DNA of 64,000 nucleotides from Peribacillus glennii (GCF_003429105.1 NZ_QVTD01000005.1:289316-353315); one strand, 5' to 3'. Shown: positions 1 through 9,259, counted from the stretch's first letter. Made by a program: numbers and translations. Notes: a model not told the origin generated them from the sequence alone.

Positions 1-336
1 ATCGTAAAACATACCATCAGTTGAAAAAGATTGATAAGGATTAATATATTTACTGGTTGATTCTTTTTTTACACTTAACTGTTTGATGTCTTTTTGGATG
101 GCAGCTTTTTCTCCAGTTAGAAGGATATTGAGCTTATTGTTAAGTGCAATTAACTGCAATCCCAGTTCTTTTTCTTCCTCGGTATAAGGAGGATGTATCG
201 ACTTGATCAACTGGTCGCGTAAGGAAAGCAATTCCTCTATCAACACAATCTTTTCGTCCCGTTCCCGTTGTTCATTGCCTTCGAGCAGGTCAATCAGTTC
301 AAGCGTAGTTTCATAAAACCTTCGCAAGGGGCTCAC
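1..336 (-). CDS. fliT: FliT-like flagellar chaperone, 3' end outside window
   Basis: The reading frame opens at GTG 334-336 and stays open to base 1, giving 112 codons with no stop, so the C-terminus lies outside the window. The GTG shares one base with the fliS stop (TAGTG), and an AAGGTGG ribosome site lies 9 bases upstream inside fliS. The product begins VSPLRRFYETTLELIDLLEG and is a short, charged, mostly helical protein ending near DGMFYD. FliT is the export chaperone of the filament cap FliD and sits directly after fliS in Bacillus. Family assignment rests on position, size and helical composition; the translational overlap supports one operon with fliD and fliS. Confidence 0.8.
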   Translation of the reverse strand, partial: MSPLRRFYETTLELIDLLEGNEQRERDEKIVLIEELLSLRDQLIKSIHPPYTEEEKELGLQLIALNNKLNILLTGEKAAIQKDIKQLSVKKESTSKYINPYQSFSTDGMFYD

Positions 337-737
337 TATATTTGGCCACCTTGTGCAAACTGCTTCTGGCGGTTGATTTGTACAACTTCCTTCCAGGTAT
401 CCCGGAACTCTGTCACAAACCCCTCAACCTCTTCAATAATGGATATATCATTTTTCAGATTAGCTTCCACCAATCTACGATTTAAGTAATCATAGAGAGA
501 CATTAAATCTTTTGAAACAGCAATATCCATATTCAAAGTAACCATCAATTCCTGGATGATGTTCTGGACCTTTTGGATATTTTTATTTCTTTCCTCAATA
601 GAACCTGTCTCGATTGCTTTTTTAGCCTGCAGCAAAAACTTCAGGCAGCCATTATAAAGCATAAGTGTCAGTTCACCCGGAGATGCGGTGTTAACAGAAT
701 TTTGTTGATATGCTTGATATGGATTTCCAATTGCCAT
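336..737 (-). CDS. fliS: Flagellin export chaperone FliS
   Basis: FliS is a cytosolic chaperone that binds the C-terminal end of newly made flagellin, keeps it unpolymerised and hands it to the flagellar export gate. The 133-residue product has the usual size and the family hallmarks: an N-terminal NPYQAYQQNSV segment followed by SPGELTLMLYNGCLKFL, then helices of a four-helix bundle. It lies 19 bp after fliD and shares one base with fliT, the order fliD-fliS-fliT seen in B. subtilis. With two flagellins encoded in the window, one FliS probably serves both, because their C-terminal tails are almost identical. Confidence 0.95.
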   Translation of the reverse strand: MAIGNPYQAYQQNSVNTASPGELTLMLYNGCLKFLLQAKKAIETGSIEERNKNIQKVQNIIQELMVTLNMDIAVSKDLMSLYDYLNRRLVEANLKNDISIIEEVEGFVTEFRDTWKEVVQINRQKQFAQGGQI

Positions 738-756
738 TTAAAACACTTCCTTTTTA

Positions 757-2877
757 TTAAGCTCCTCCGCCAAACTGCTGCATCAGATAACTCATCTGTT
801 CATTTGATTTCTGGATTGTTTTTTCCATTGCTGTGAATTGGCGCCAATAGCGATCCTCCGTCCTTGTTAATTTTTCCTCAAAACGGTCTATGGATTTGTT
901 CATATTGTCAAGAAGCTTACCGATTGTGAATTGCTGATTTGTTGAAAATGAGTTACCAGCTTTAACTTTCAATTTATCCATAGTAGCTAAAACCGTATCA
1001 TATAAACGGTGGACCAAACCTTTTTGGCTTTCAGTCGTTCCAGTTCCTGTAAAAAGCTTTTCGACGGATTCCGGGTCAGATTCGATGGCTTGTCTTAGCT
1101 GAGCTTCATTCAACTCCAACTTCCCTCCCTCTAAATAATTAGAGGTGGTTTTGATTCCAATCTTAGCTAACTGGTTAAAAGGCGTTTGAACACTATCATT
1201 GATAACGGGTTGATAGAAATCGAGTCGCATCGCATTTATAGCAGTAGATATTATAGGGTCTCTTTTAAGCAAACCACTTTTTGCTTTTTCTTCCCATGAT
1301 TCCTGTTGTTTGTCACTCAATTGTTCCCGCTGTTGGTCTGTAAGCGGTAAATAACTGCCATAACGTTCCTCTGATATTTTTTTGCGCATCGTTTCAATCA
1401 TTTCATTATATTTATTAACAAAGTTTTTAATGTTTTCAACGACTTTTTCGGCATTATTACTGATTGAAGTACTGACAGAATCAGTGAATTCTTTTTTTAA
1501 AGTAAAAGTGACCCCATTCATTTGAAAAGTATTGGAAGTTCTCTCTGTTGTTAGCCCATTAATTTCCAATATTGCGTTTTTACCATCTACTTTGATCGTA
1601 TGATTTCTAAAGCGTAGAACATCGTTGATTAAACTTCCATATGTATTCAACTCCGCCCCAGCATCATTATAGTCGCCAGTTTCCGATCTAGTTAATGTCA
1701 TCTGACCTGTAAAAGTGTCATAAAACATAGTTGCCCCAACACTCGCAGAGTTAACTTTTGACATCACATTATTTAATGACTCACTACCAGATACTAGAAA
1801 TTGGTCATACCGAGTTCCATTTGATGTATGGCTGCTCATTGTAAAATTGGTAAACTTATGTGAATATGTTGCTTCTAACTTGTAAGATATGTTGGGAGTG
1901 TTATCATCTGGCTTAGGTAATTTATTCTCTAGAAAAGTTATTTTACCAGTAGTCATGTCAATAGAACCTACCGTGACACCTGATTGTTTGATGTCCGTTC
2001 CTTCGACAGTATACGCAGTTTCCTCTTTTTGTTCTGTTGTTGTATTTCCACTTGTAACCTTTGTCGTTGTAACTAGCTTAAAGGATGAAATACTATTAAT
2101 TGCTCCCTGCGATAGTTGCCAGGAGCTAGTATTTTTAGACAAAGATAAGGATTCAGTCATATCATTTGCAATGTAGTCGACCTTAATCGTACTGCCTTGT
2201 GCAATTTCTTTTCCAAATTGGAGTTTACCAGCATCTGTAATAAGGACCTCATCCTGCTTCAATGCCCTTTGAACGCCGTTCGCATCAGTTATTTCAGATG
2301 CAACAACTGCCTTAAATCCTATTCCGTTTACTTTCACACTCCAGTTGGTTCTTTCATCAGCTATCATATTAGCCTGACTAACACCTACATCTATAGTTTT
2401 GTCAGTTCCAGTAGTTTCCGTTAGGTTATAGGATATGGATTTTAATGCACCACTTCGCCAAATGTTGGTCGCTGGGTTAGTAAAGTTCGTATTCTGCGCA
2501 TATAAACTCTGGCTCGGATCAAAACTAGTGTTATAGATTTTTCCTTCATTCACCCGAGTTTCCGCACTAGCCAACTGGGTGACATTTGAAATCGTGAAAG
2601 ATGATAGGTTTGCTGCACTGGTGGCAGAAACGGAGACCTTTGTATCATTTGTTGAAGCCGCCTGGCGCACCCGGTAATTGGAACTCAGTTTCATCTGCGT
2701 CAACTGACTTCTGAAATCTAAAAGCAAGGTATTAATAGAGCGAAAATCATCTCGCTGCCACTCAAGAATCTGTTTATTCTGCTTCAATTTATCAAGAGGT
2801 ATTCGTTCCGCCTTCATTAAATCCCCAACGAGCTGATCAATATCCATCCCGCTAGCCAATCCGCCAATTCGTACCAT
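757..2877 (-). CDS. fliD: Flagellar filament cap protein FliD (enlarged)
   Basis: FliD forms the pentameric cap under which flagellin subunits fold at the filament tip. The N-terminal region (MVRIGGLASGMDIDQLVGDLMKAE) is typical, and the C-terminal part (about residues 430-706) carries the second conserved FliD domain and a coiled end with SYLMQQFGGGA. At 706 residues it is about 200 longer than B. subtilis FliD (498). The extra length falls in roughly residues 130-400, a Thr/Ser-rich beta-type stretch corresponding to the exposed cap domains. It is followed by fliS and preceded at 16 bp by flaG, so one operon is likely. The enlarged outer domain may match the enlarged flagellins; that link is inference. 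Confidence 0.93.
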   Translation of the reverse strand: MVRIGGLASGMDIDQLVGDLMKAERIPLDKLKQNKQILEWQRDDFRSINTLLLDFRSQLTQMKLSSNYRVRQAASTNDTKVSVSATSAANLSSFTISNVTQLASAETRVNEGKIYNTSFDPSQSLYAQNTNFTNPATNIWRSGALKSISYNLTETTGTDKTIDVGVSQANMIADERTNWSVKVNGIGFKAVVASEITDANGVQRALKQDEVLITDAGKLQFGKEIAQGSTIKVDYIANDMTESLSLSKNTSSWQLSQGAINSISSFKLVTTTKVTSGNTTTEQKEETAYTVEGTDIKQSGVTVGSIDMTTGKITFLENKLPKPDDNTPNISYKLEATYSHKFTNFTMSSHTSNGTRYDQFLVSGSESLNNVMSKVNSASVGATMFYDTFTGQMTLTRSETGDYNDAGAELNTYGSLINDVLRFRNHTIKVDGKNAILEINGLTTERTSNTFQMNGVTFTLKKEFTDSVSTSISNNAEKVVENIKNFVNKYNEMIETMRKKISEERYGSYLPLTDQQREQLSDKQQESWEEKAKSGLLKRDPIISTAINAMRLDFYQPVINDSVQTPFNQLAKIGIKTTSNYLEGGKLELNEAQLRQAIESDPESVEKLFTGTGTTESQKGLVHRLYDTVLATMDKLKVKAGNSFSTNQQFTIGKLLDNMNKSIDRFEEKLTRTEDRYWRQFTAMEKTIQKSNEQMSYLMQQFGGGA

Positions 2878-2893
2878 TGTTTAAATCACCTGC

Positions 2894-3256
2894 TTAAATC
2901 TTTTTATCTACCAGCAACCCCACAAAATCAGTCATGGCCGCATAAATGTCCAGCATCTTTTTAGATGGAATTTCCTTGATAACTTCATGGGTTGTGTCAT
3001 CCACAATCGTCACATAATACTCATTTAACTTATCGTGAAGCTCAAATTTCAAAGAAGTATTTGAAGGTTGGAGAAACTCATTCATTCCCTCAACTATTTT
3101 ATCAAGTTTCTTCTTTTTATTTTCCGAGCTATTTGTAAAAGCCTTTTCTTCATGATTCGAATTATTTTTGCTATTGTTCGTTTGCGTCTCCACATTATCT
3201 AAAGCTGTAGTTCGTGTTGAATAGGAACCGCCTTGTGCTGAAACCCTTTCAATCAT
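2894..3256 (-). CDS. flaG: FlaG family protein
   Basis: The 120-residue product has the FlaG layout: a low-complexity Asn/Ser/Thr N-terminal half (about 1-45) and a conserved C-terminal half with LQPSNTSLKFELHDKLNEYY, VDDTTHEVIKEIPSKKMLDIYAAM and FVGLLVDKKI. FlaG proteins affect filament length in some bacteria; the molecular role is not settled. It is the first gene of the flaG-fliD-fliS-fliT group and has an AGGAGG-type ribosome site just before ATG 3254-3256. Confidence 0.88.
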   Translation of the reverse strand: MIERVSAQGGSYSTRTTALDNVETQTNNSKNNSNHEEKAFTNSSENKKKKLDKIVEGMNEFLQPSNTSLKFELHDKLNEYYVTIVDDTTHEVIKEIPSKKMLDIYAAMTDFVGLLVDKKI

Positions 3257-3291
3257 TTAGGTTCCTCCTATTCTTTGTGATATCAGTAGTT

Positions 3292-3299
3292 ATATCGAC
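3292..3299 (-). promoter_or_regulatory. Sigma-D-like -10 element upstream of flaG
   Basis: On the minus strand the bases read GTCGATAT, matching seven of eight positions of the sigma-D -10 consensus GCCGATAT, 36 bp before the flaG start. The matching -35 is poor (GAAA at 13 bp instead of TAAA at about 15), so this is a candidate only. The late-flagellar content of the operon makes it plausible. Confidence 0.45.
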
Positions 3300-3626
3300 A
3301 GCTTTATTAAAATTTCCAGTGTGTAAAGAAAATATCATGAAGCTTAAATCTGATTGCAAATAGATTATAAAATAGTTATATGAGGGAGAAATGTTATGGT
3401 GACAGATAAGAGAACTCATATTGGAGACAAATTGCTTGAAAATAAGTAGAGGTGATGAAAACTTCACATAATAACGATAAGTTTATATTTGGCCAGTATT
3501 AGAAATTATTCCAGGATATATTCTGTTTTTTGAGGGGCGCTTGCCGAGCGAATTCAAGCCTTTGCCCGAGGGACTTGCCGAAAAAAGGCGGTACGGTGAT
3601 TATGTATAAGTCCCTCTCCAATAAAT
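3300..3626. other. Intergenic stretch, no gene recognised
   Basis: AT-rich DNA between the flaG leader and the flagellin relic. A GC-richer patch (about 3530-3600) with CTTGCCGA-type words sits next to the relic. I see no ribosome site with a plausible frame and no recognisable product. Confidence 0.6.
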
Positions 3627-3749
3627 AAATAGTTGAAGTACTCCTTGGGGTTGCTGATTTGCTTGAGCCAATATTGCTTGTACTGCCTGGGAAAGAATTG
3701 AATTCTTCGTATGTGCCATCATTTCTTTAGCCAGACCTGCGTCACGAAG
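3627..3749 (-). pseudogene. C-terminal relic of a third flagellin gene
   Basis: About 41 codons encode [20 protein letters not shown] and then [21 protein letters not shown], colinear with the last 40 residues of the two intact flagellins here ([20 protein letters not shown] ... [10 protein letters not shown]). The terminal Arg codon and stop are replaced and the frame runs on into unrelated sequence. Upstream of the Leu-Arg-Asp there is no flagellin sequence at all. This is what remains after deletion of most of a flagellin gene. It sits downstream of fliB in the same orientation, so the array was once hag, flagellinolysin gene, fliB, third flagellin. Confidence 0.88.
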
Positions 3750-3814
3750 TATTAATGGTTTGTAATAGTATCGACGTGAAATACATTTAGTAGCGCTAAT
3801 AGACATAAAAATGA

Positions 3815-3845
3815 TAAAAAGGACTTCCCTCCGAAGAGAGAAGCC
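3815..3845 (-). terminator. Intrinsic terminator of fliB
   Basis: Arms 3824-3831 and 3836-3843 pair around a loop that reads TTCG on the transcribed strand, followed by CC and TTTTTA. It begins 34 bp after the fliB stop. The UUCG tetraloop makes this a strong hairpin. Confidence 0.8.
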
Positions 3846-3878
3846 TAAGTATAATGAAAACTCTTGACCAATAGTTTA

Positions 3879-5117
3879 TTAGTTTTTAATTAAAACTGCC
3901 ATGTAAGCCATGGTTGTTAAGTCATTCTCTCTTAATAGTGTGAAGATATTATTTAAGTATGCAGTATTGTGTTCCACAGTTTTAGCAAAAGATTGGATTA
4001 GTTTAATTATATAGTCCGTAGTCATCCCCTTATGGTAGCCGGACATACCAATTAAGTGAAGTTTGATCATCGCATAATGGACAATAAGCATAACATAATC
4101 ATCGTAAACAGTAGCTTGCCCTAATGGAAATAGGTTTTTAAATACATGGTTAACTAAATAATTTTCTAGGATATAATTATGTTCATCCATAAATGGTTTG
4201 TAATAGCTAATGTAGGCGTGTTCGTATTTTCCAGCCACGTCTTTCATTGACGCATCATTCGTAAATCCAAGTCCTACAAGCATTTCGGTTAGACATTCCT
4301 TATAACGCTGATTGTTTATTCCTTGACTGTACCTGTGATCGACTAGCTCTTTGCACAATTTCATTTGAATATCTGCCAGCGCAGGAATCTCTTTTAAAGA
4401 TGGTATTAAGCTGCCATCCTCTATCAGACGGGTAAAGGAGTCAATCACAGCTGGTATTTCTTCAGTCTTGTGTTGTTCTATATATTGCTGGACTTTATTA
4501 TAAAACATGCCTAAAATCATGAGGCGTTCATCCACGGAATATACTCGGTTTTGCAACAATTGAATGGTAAAGATTCTTAAATCCCAAAAATAAGAATGAT
4601 AAGCTGTAGTTAGCGGTGAATGACGGGTATCCAACCTTTTTCCTATAAATGTCCGTGAGCCCATTGGCTCCGTTGTTTCAATAAATTCAATACCGTCTTG
4701 ATTAAGCAGCACTTGTCTAGCCGCTTCTGGGCACGACAATGTTATTGATTTTTCAACCACTCCATTAATTTCGTTTATGTGCCGCGGATAAATAGCACAT
4801 GTATTTGAAAGAAACTCCTCACCTAAATTCAACTGGATCTTACATAACCTGTCTTCGCTTAAAAATGAACAACACCCCGACTGGTCCATTTTGATTTTGG
4901 CATAGGCCTCGGTGGATGAATTTGCTCGAGTTCTTGCCAACTTATTATGAAAAAGTGGCTTTAACTCTAGATCATGCGATTTTTTATATTTCTTATATGT
5001 TTTTTGATCAATATTGACCTGCCAGCCTGCACAACATGAATCTTCACAAGCAGATCCGATACAACTGAATTGATTCATATATTGAGGGATTAATAAAGAG
5101 CGAGTTTTTTGAGACAT
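3879..5117 (-). CDS. fliB: Flagellin lysine N-methylase, FliB family
   Basis: The 412-residue protein begins with a Cys cluster, Cys19-x4-Cys24-x3-Cys28-Cys29, followed by more paired Cys in SGCCSFLSEDRLCKIQL and SNTCAIYPR. This is the signature of FliB proteins, which methylate surface lysines of flagellin and whose Cys are thought to bind an iron-sulfur cluster. Salmonella FliB is close in length (about 400) and is also encoded beside flagellin. Here the gene lies between the flagellinolysin gene and a flagellin relic, with its own ribosome site (AAAGGAG), terminator and a sigma-D-like promoter, so it is probably made together with flagellin. The substrate, either or both flagellins, is inferred from position. 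Confidence 0.85.
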   Translation of the reverse strand: MSQKTRSLLIPQYMNQFSCIGSACEDSCCAGWQVNIDQKTYKKYKKSHDLELKPLFHNKLARTRANSSTEAYAKIKMDQSGCCSFLSEDRLCKIQLNLGEEFLSNTCAIYPRHINEINGVVEKSITLSCPEAARQVLLNQDGIEFIETTEPMGSRTFIGKRLDTRHSPLTTAYHSYFWDLRIFTIQLLQNRVYSVDERLMILGMFYNKVQQYIEQHKTEEIPAVIDSFTRLIEDGSLIPSLKEIPALADIQMKLCKELVDHRYSQGINNQRYKECLTEMLVGLGFTNDASMKDVAGKYEHAYISYYKPFMDEHNYILENYLVNHVFKNLFPLGQATVYDDYVMLIVHYAMIKLHLIGMSGYHKGMTTDYIIKLIQSFAKTVEHNTAYLNNIFTLLRENDLTTMAYMAVLIKN

Positions 5118-5199
5118 AAGTACTCCTTTTGCAATAAGATTCGGAATAAAAGAATAAAAACAGTTTATAATCCTTAAATTACTATTTTTGTCGAAGTAT

Positions 5200-5226
5200 A
5201 TATCGGATTCTCAAAGAAAATGTTAA
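5200..5226 (-). promoter_or_regulatory. Sigma-D-like promoter of fliB
   Basis: Minus strand: TTAA (5223-5226), 15 bp, TCCGATAT (5200-5207). The -10 matches GCCGATAT at seven of eight positions and the -35 matches TAAA at three of four with ideal spacing. It lies 83 bp before the fliB start. Confidence 0.6.
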
Positions 5227-5330
5227 CTTAATCGGGGATTCATTTTTTGGTGAGGTTTAATAGGATAGGGGTCTAACGAATAAAGGATCTTATTCATAAG
5301 ATAAAAAGTAAAAATTAGTAAATAACACAG

Positions 5331-5356
5331 AAAGACATGTCCGTAAACATGTCTTT
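5331..5356 (-). terminator. Terminator after the flagellinolysin gene
   Basis: Ten-base arms AAAGACATGT (5331-5340) and ACATGTCTTT (5347-5356) with a six-base loop start 8 bp after the stop codon. The U-tract is short (TTT), so termination may be incomplete. Confidence 0.75.
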
Positions 5357-5364
5357 TTCTATTA

Positions 5365-7209
5365 TTACCGTAAAAGCTGAAGTACTCCTTGTGGCTGTTG
5401 ATTTGCCTGTGCCAGCATTGCTTGTGCTGCCTGAGAAAGAATAGAGTTTTTCGTTTGAGTCATCATTTCTTTCGCCATATCCACATCACGAACTCGGGAT
5501 TCTGCAGCTGTCAGGTTTTCTGCTGAAGTACCCAAATTATTGATCGTATGCTCTAAACGGTTTTGATAGGCACCCAATTCCGAACGGAAAGATGATACTT
5601 TTTTAATGGCATCATCGAAAATTTCAATTGCAGCAGTCGCGTTCTCGTGGGTAGTTACATCAAGAGCATATTCCACAACAGTATTTTCAGTTCCATTCGT
5701 TACACCCATTGAAGAATCCGCTGGATCAATAGCTGTGTACTTCGCTTTTGTGGTCGCATTTTCTGCCGTCGTTTCAACACCCGCTGCACCACTAATATTC
5801 AAAGCATCGGCCCTCATGTCTTTCAATTGAATGGTAAAGCTTTGGGCCGTATTTGCACCAATCTGCAGACTAACTGAAGATGACACGCTAGATGGATCCG
5901 GAAATGTCGCATTAAAGTATTTAGATACTTGTCCAGCAGTAACACCTGTTGTGTTATCAAAGACATTTTCAGCATTAAGAGCTGAACCACCATAGTCTGA
6001 ACCACCCACTGCACCTGTGTCAGCTTCAGCCCCGTTTGTAAAACTGATATAACTGGAAATGCTGGATGCTGCATTAGTGGAGAAATCCGAAACAAAATCA
6101 GAGAACGTTCCGCCTGTCGTGTTGGCAATTGCAGTTTTCAGAGCATCATTACCTGAATTAGATCCCACTAAACTTTTGATATTTGTCATTAAATCTTTAA
6201 TGTCTGTGCTTCCGTTATTAGCTGTTATTTGATTATCTAAATACTTTACAATCATATATCCAGCCGCATAATCCTTGCTATCGCCATTCCATTCGGCACC
6301 ATTTAGAAGCGCAGTAGCCCGAGTTACCATGTCATTTACTTTTGCGGAGTCAAAACCGCCGTTACCGTCAGAGATATAATATTCCAACCGTTCGTCTCCA
6401 CCATGAATAAACTCAGCGGATCCTTCCTTGAACCACTTAGCCATGTCGATTGTATCTTCCACGCCAAACTCCGAGTTCATAACAGCGTGAACCATTTCAT
6501 GTGCAAGGACACGATCACTGTAATTCGCACCCCCGGAGCCATTGTCTCCACTAGCACCCGAGCTTGGAGTGAAATCACTAACATCAATTGTCAATGTTTG
6601 ATCGGTTGTTCCTGTCGAACCGGTCACATAGGCCGCTGTTCCACCCGGTGCATCTGTTTTTAAAATAATGGATAGATTCTCACCACTGCCTTTTAAACCA
6701 TATTCAGCAAAGATTCGATCTTCCGCTTGGGTTAACCATCCTTTGTTCTTGATTCCGTCCAGGATGTCATTCACAGTAGTGGAATCACTCACACCAGCAT
6801 TTAATAGTTTCTTCGTATTAAATTCTGTAGTGTTACCAATTCTATTAACCTCAGAAGTTAATTGATTAATCTCTCGTTGAATTTCTTTACGGTCATCTGC
6901 TGTATTTGTATCATTGGCGGCTTGAGTCGCAAGCTCACGCATACGTTGTAAAATAGAGTGAGTTTCGTTTAACGCACCTTCAGCCGTTTGAACTAATGAA
7001 ATCCCATCCTGTGAGTTACGCTGAGCCTGGTCCAAACCACGGATTTGTCCTCTCATTTTTTCTGAGATGGCCAGACCTGCGGCATCATCGCCAGCACGGT
7101 TGATCCGAAGTCCAGAAGACAGTTTTTCCATGGATTTGGATTGGCCAGCAGATGCACTTGTCAGTTGGCGATAGGTATTCAACGCCGCAATATTATGATT
7201 GATTCTCAA
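5365..7209 (-). CDS. Flagellinolysin: flagellin with embedded zinc metallopeptidase
   Basis: A 614-residue flagellin. Residues 1-140 and about 500-614 are the conserved D0/D1 parts, nearly the same as in the neighbouring hag product. Between them, about 145-430, is a peptidase-like domain: H237-E-M-V-H241 and, 21 residues on, WFKE262GSAEF. In the gluzincin pattern H237, H241 and E262 bind zinc and E238 is the general base. This combination defines flagellinolysin, known from Clostridium haemolyticum, where it is built into the filament and cleaves protein. All key residues are present, so activity is predicted, not shown. The start is TTG, with AGGGG 9 bases upstream; it lies 82 bp behind hag, across a terminator, and I find no promoter of its own. 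These points suggest it is a minor filament subunit. Confidence 0.93.
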   Translation of the reverse strand: MRINHNIAALNTYRQLTSASAGQSKSMEKLSSGLRINRAGDDAAGLAISEKMRGQIRGLDQAQRNSQDGISLVQTAEGALNETHSILQRMRELATQAANDTNTADDRKEIQREINQLTSEVNRIGNTTEFNTKKLLNAGVSDSTTVNDILDGIKNKGWLTQAEDRIFAEYGLKGSGENLSIILKTDAPGGTAAYVTGSTGTTDQTLTIDVSDFTPSSGASGDNGSGGANYSDRVLAHEMVHAVMNSEFGVEDTIDMAKWFKEGSAEFIHGGDERLEYYISDGNGGFDSAKVNDMVTRATALLNGAEWNGDSKDYAAGYMIVKYLDNQITANNGSTDIKDLMTNIKSLVGSNSGNDALKTAIANTTGGTFSDFVSDFSTNAASSISSYISFTNGAEADTGAVGGSDYGGSALNAENVFDNTTGVTAGQVSKYFNATFPDPSSVSSSVSLQIGANTAQSFTIQLKDMRADALNISGAAGVETTAENATTKAKYTAIDPADSSMGVTNGTENTVVEYALDVTTHENATAAIEIFDDAIKKVSSFRSELGAYQNRLEHTINNLGTSAENLTAAESRVRDVDMAKEMMTQTKNSILSQAAQAMLAQANQQPQGVLQLLR

Positions 7210-7244
7210 TGTTATTTTCCCCTCTCACAAACCATTTTTATAAA

Positions 7245-7277
7245 TAAAAAAAGATACCGGGGGAAATCCCCGGTATC
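7245..7277 (-). terminator. Strong terminator between hag and the flagellinolysin gene
   Basis: A perfect 10-bp GC-rich stem (7253-7262 with 7268-7277, loop GAAAT) is followed on the transcribed strand by seven T. It begins 15 bp after the hag stop. Expression of the downstream flagellinolysin gene probably depends on read-through. Confidence 0.92.
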
Positions 7278-7291
7278 CCCGTCCTCATTGA

Positions 7292-9217
7292 TTAACGAAG
7301 TAACTGAAGTACTCCTTGAGGCTGTTGGTTTGCTTGAGCAAGCATCGCTTGAGCAGCTTGAGAAAGAATTGAGTTCTTTGTTTGAGTCATCATTTCTTTT
7401 GCCATGTCAACGTCACGTACACGAGACTCAGCAGCTGTTAAGTTTTCAGCAGATGTTCCTAAGTTGTTAATTGTATGGTCTAAACGGTTTTGGTAAGCAC
7501 CCAGTTTAGAACGCTCTGCAGAAACTGCATTAATTGCATCATCAAGAATTGTGATTGCCGCTGTTGCATTTGCATGTGTTGAAACATCAAGAGCTTTTTC
7601 AGCACCTACATTAGACGTACCATCCGTAACATCAGTAGCGGTTGTATAAGTAGCTGTTACAGCTGAATTAGATTTAGATTGCACTGTTGATTCACTAGAT
7701 GCACCACTTACCCCTAGAGCTTGTGAACGCATATCTGCGATTCCAACCTCAAAGCTTTGGCCAGTGTTAGCACCGATTTGGAAGCTAGCTTTGAAACCAT
7801 TTCCTGCAGCCTGTGTAGTTGATATTGTAGGTGTAGTTGCGCTTTCTTGTCCAGCTTGCTGAGTTAAAACAACATTCGCACCTGTACCAGATGCTGCATA
7901 CTTAGCATTCAAAGTAGCATTTTTAGTGATGGCATCTTTTAATTGAGTCGCTTGATCAGACGCAGAAGTTCCAGCTAACACTTTTGTTCCGTCAGCAAGT
8001 CCTGCATCGTTCGCATCATCTGTGACAGTGATTGTAGTATTATCGATTTTGAAAGAGTCGCCTGCTTTTAATGCGCTAACGTCAAAGCTGGATACTCCTG
8101 ATGTTGCTGCTGCAGTAACATTCACCGTTGGTACCGAAGGTGCTGGAGCTGCTGTTCTTTGAGTAAGAGTAATCTTGCCAGCTGCATCAGCTGTTGCACT
8201 GAATGTATTAGTAGCATCACCATTAATTGCAGCCGCTAAAGCTGTTGCAGTTGCTTTCTCGTCAGCACCGATTTGAAATTCTCCAGCACCTGGTGTTCCC
8301 GTAGCTCCTGTATATGTTTTACCGCCTACCGTTACGGACTCACCATTAGCAAGGTTCTTTGTAACATCAAATTCAAATTGAGCTTTTGTATCGGCTCCTC
8401 TAACTTCTGCAGTCAAACTCTGAGTCCAGCTATCACCTGTTACAGCATCTGATATACCAGATACATCAACCGTCATACCTTTATGAGTAAATGTTCCAGC
8501 AGATAAAACAACATCTGATGAGCCACCATCAATAGACCAACCAGTAGATGTCTTTTGAAGTGTTAATATTTCATCACTAGTACCAGTAAATGTACCACTA
8601 ATTTGCGCTTCTGCAGTTGCAGTATTTAATGCATTTTTAGTCATACTAGTAGGTGAAGAAATGTTTGTTGCAGGTGTAGTCACCGCTCCTGGAGCATAAG
8701 TAGTTTTCTCTGTTACTACGCCCACTGTTCCTACCGCTGTTCCTCCGGCAGCTACACCAGTAGTAGTAGCTGTTACACTAACAGCCGATGTTGTTTGTTT
8801 ACCACCGTTAAGCAACTTTTGTGTATTAAACTCAGTAGTATTACCAATACGGTTAATTTCAGAAGTTAACTGGTTGATCTCATTTTGAATTTCTTTACGA
8901 TCGTCACCAGTGTTAGTATCGTTCGATGATTGAGTTGCTAGCTCACGCATACGTTGAAGGATTGCATGAGTTTCGTTTAATGCACCTTCAGCTGTTTGGA
9001 TTAGAGAGATACCATCTTGAGAGTTGCGTTGCGCTTGATCCAGACCACGGATCTGTCCACGCATTTTTTCAGAGATTGCAAGACCTGCAGCGTCATCACC
9101 AGCACGGTTGATACGAAGACCTGAAGATAATTTCTCCATTGATTTAGATTGAGCACCTGAAGCACTTGTTAACTGACGATATGTGTTAAGCGCTGCGATA
9201 TTGTGATTAATACGCAT
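7292..9217 (-). CDS. hag: Flagellin, main filament subunit
   Basis: The 641-residue flagellin polymerises outside the cell into the filament. It has the conserved N-terminus ([16 protein letters not shown], then [20 protein letters not shown]) and C-terminus ending [14 protein letters not shown]. The middle (about 140-545) is a Thr/Ala/Gly-rich variable region with two similar segments of [14 protein letters not shown] and KITLTQ type, suggesting repeated beta domains. It is far longer than B. subtilis Hag (304). I chose ATG 9215-9217 because AGGAGGAAAA lies just before it and MRIN is the universal start; the frame extends 16 codons upstream through the leader hairpin. A sigma-D promoter and a CsrA-type leader precede it and a strong terminator follows, as expected for a very highly expressed gene. 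Confidence 0.96.
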   Translation of the reverse strand: MRINHNIAALNTYRQLTSASGAQSKSMEKLSSGLRINRAGDDAAGLAISEKMRGQIRGLDQAQRNSQDGISLIQTAEGALNETHAILQRMRELATQSSNDTNTGDDRKEIQNEINQLTSEINRIGNTTEFNTQKLLNGGKQTTSAVSVTATTTGVAAGGTAVGTVGVVTEKTTYAPGAVTTPATNISSPTSMTKNALNTATAEAQISGTFTGTSDEILTLQKTSTGWSIDGGSSDVVLSAGTFTHKGMTVDVSGISDAVTGDSWTQSLTAEVRGADTKAQFEFDVTKNLANGESVTVGGKTYTGATGTPGAGEFQIGADEKATATALAAAINGDATNTFSATADAAGKITLTQRTAAPAPSVPTVNVTAAATSGVSSFDVSALKAGDSFKIDNTTITVTDDANDAGLADGTKVLAGTSASDQATQLKDAITKNATLNAKYAASGTGANVVLTQQAGQESATTPTISTTQAAGNGFKASFQIGANTGQSFEVGIADMRSQALGVSGASSESTVQSKSNSAVTATYTTATDVTDGTSNVGAEKALDVSTHANATAAITILDDAINAVSAERSKLGAYQNRLDHTINNLGTSAENLTAAESRVRDVDMAKEMMTQTKNSILSQAAQAMLAQANQQPQGVLQLLR

Positions 9218-9220
9218 TGA

Positions 9221-9259
9221 TTTTCCTCCTTGAATATCGGGTTCACATCCTTGTGAACC
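9221..9259 (-). promoter_or_regulatory. CsrA-type binding leader of hag
   Basis: In the hag leader RNA an 8-bp perfect stem (9240-9247 with 9252-9259) closes a loop reading AGGA, so GGA is displayed in a hairpin loop. A second GGA lies in the Shine-Dalgarno AGGAGG (9221-9230 region). In B. subtilis CsrA blocks hag translation by binding one hairpin site and one site over the Shine-Dalgarno; the same arrangement is seen here, with csrA and fliW immediately upstream. Confidence 0.82.

Noticed and set aside
3249..3467. 72-codon minus-strand frame upstream of flaG
   Set aside because: It overlaps the flaG start, includes the candidate promoter and has no recognisable product.
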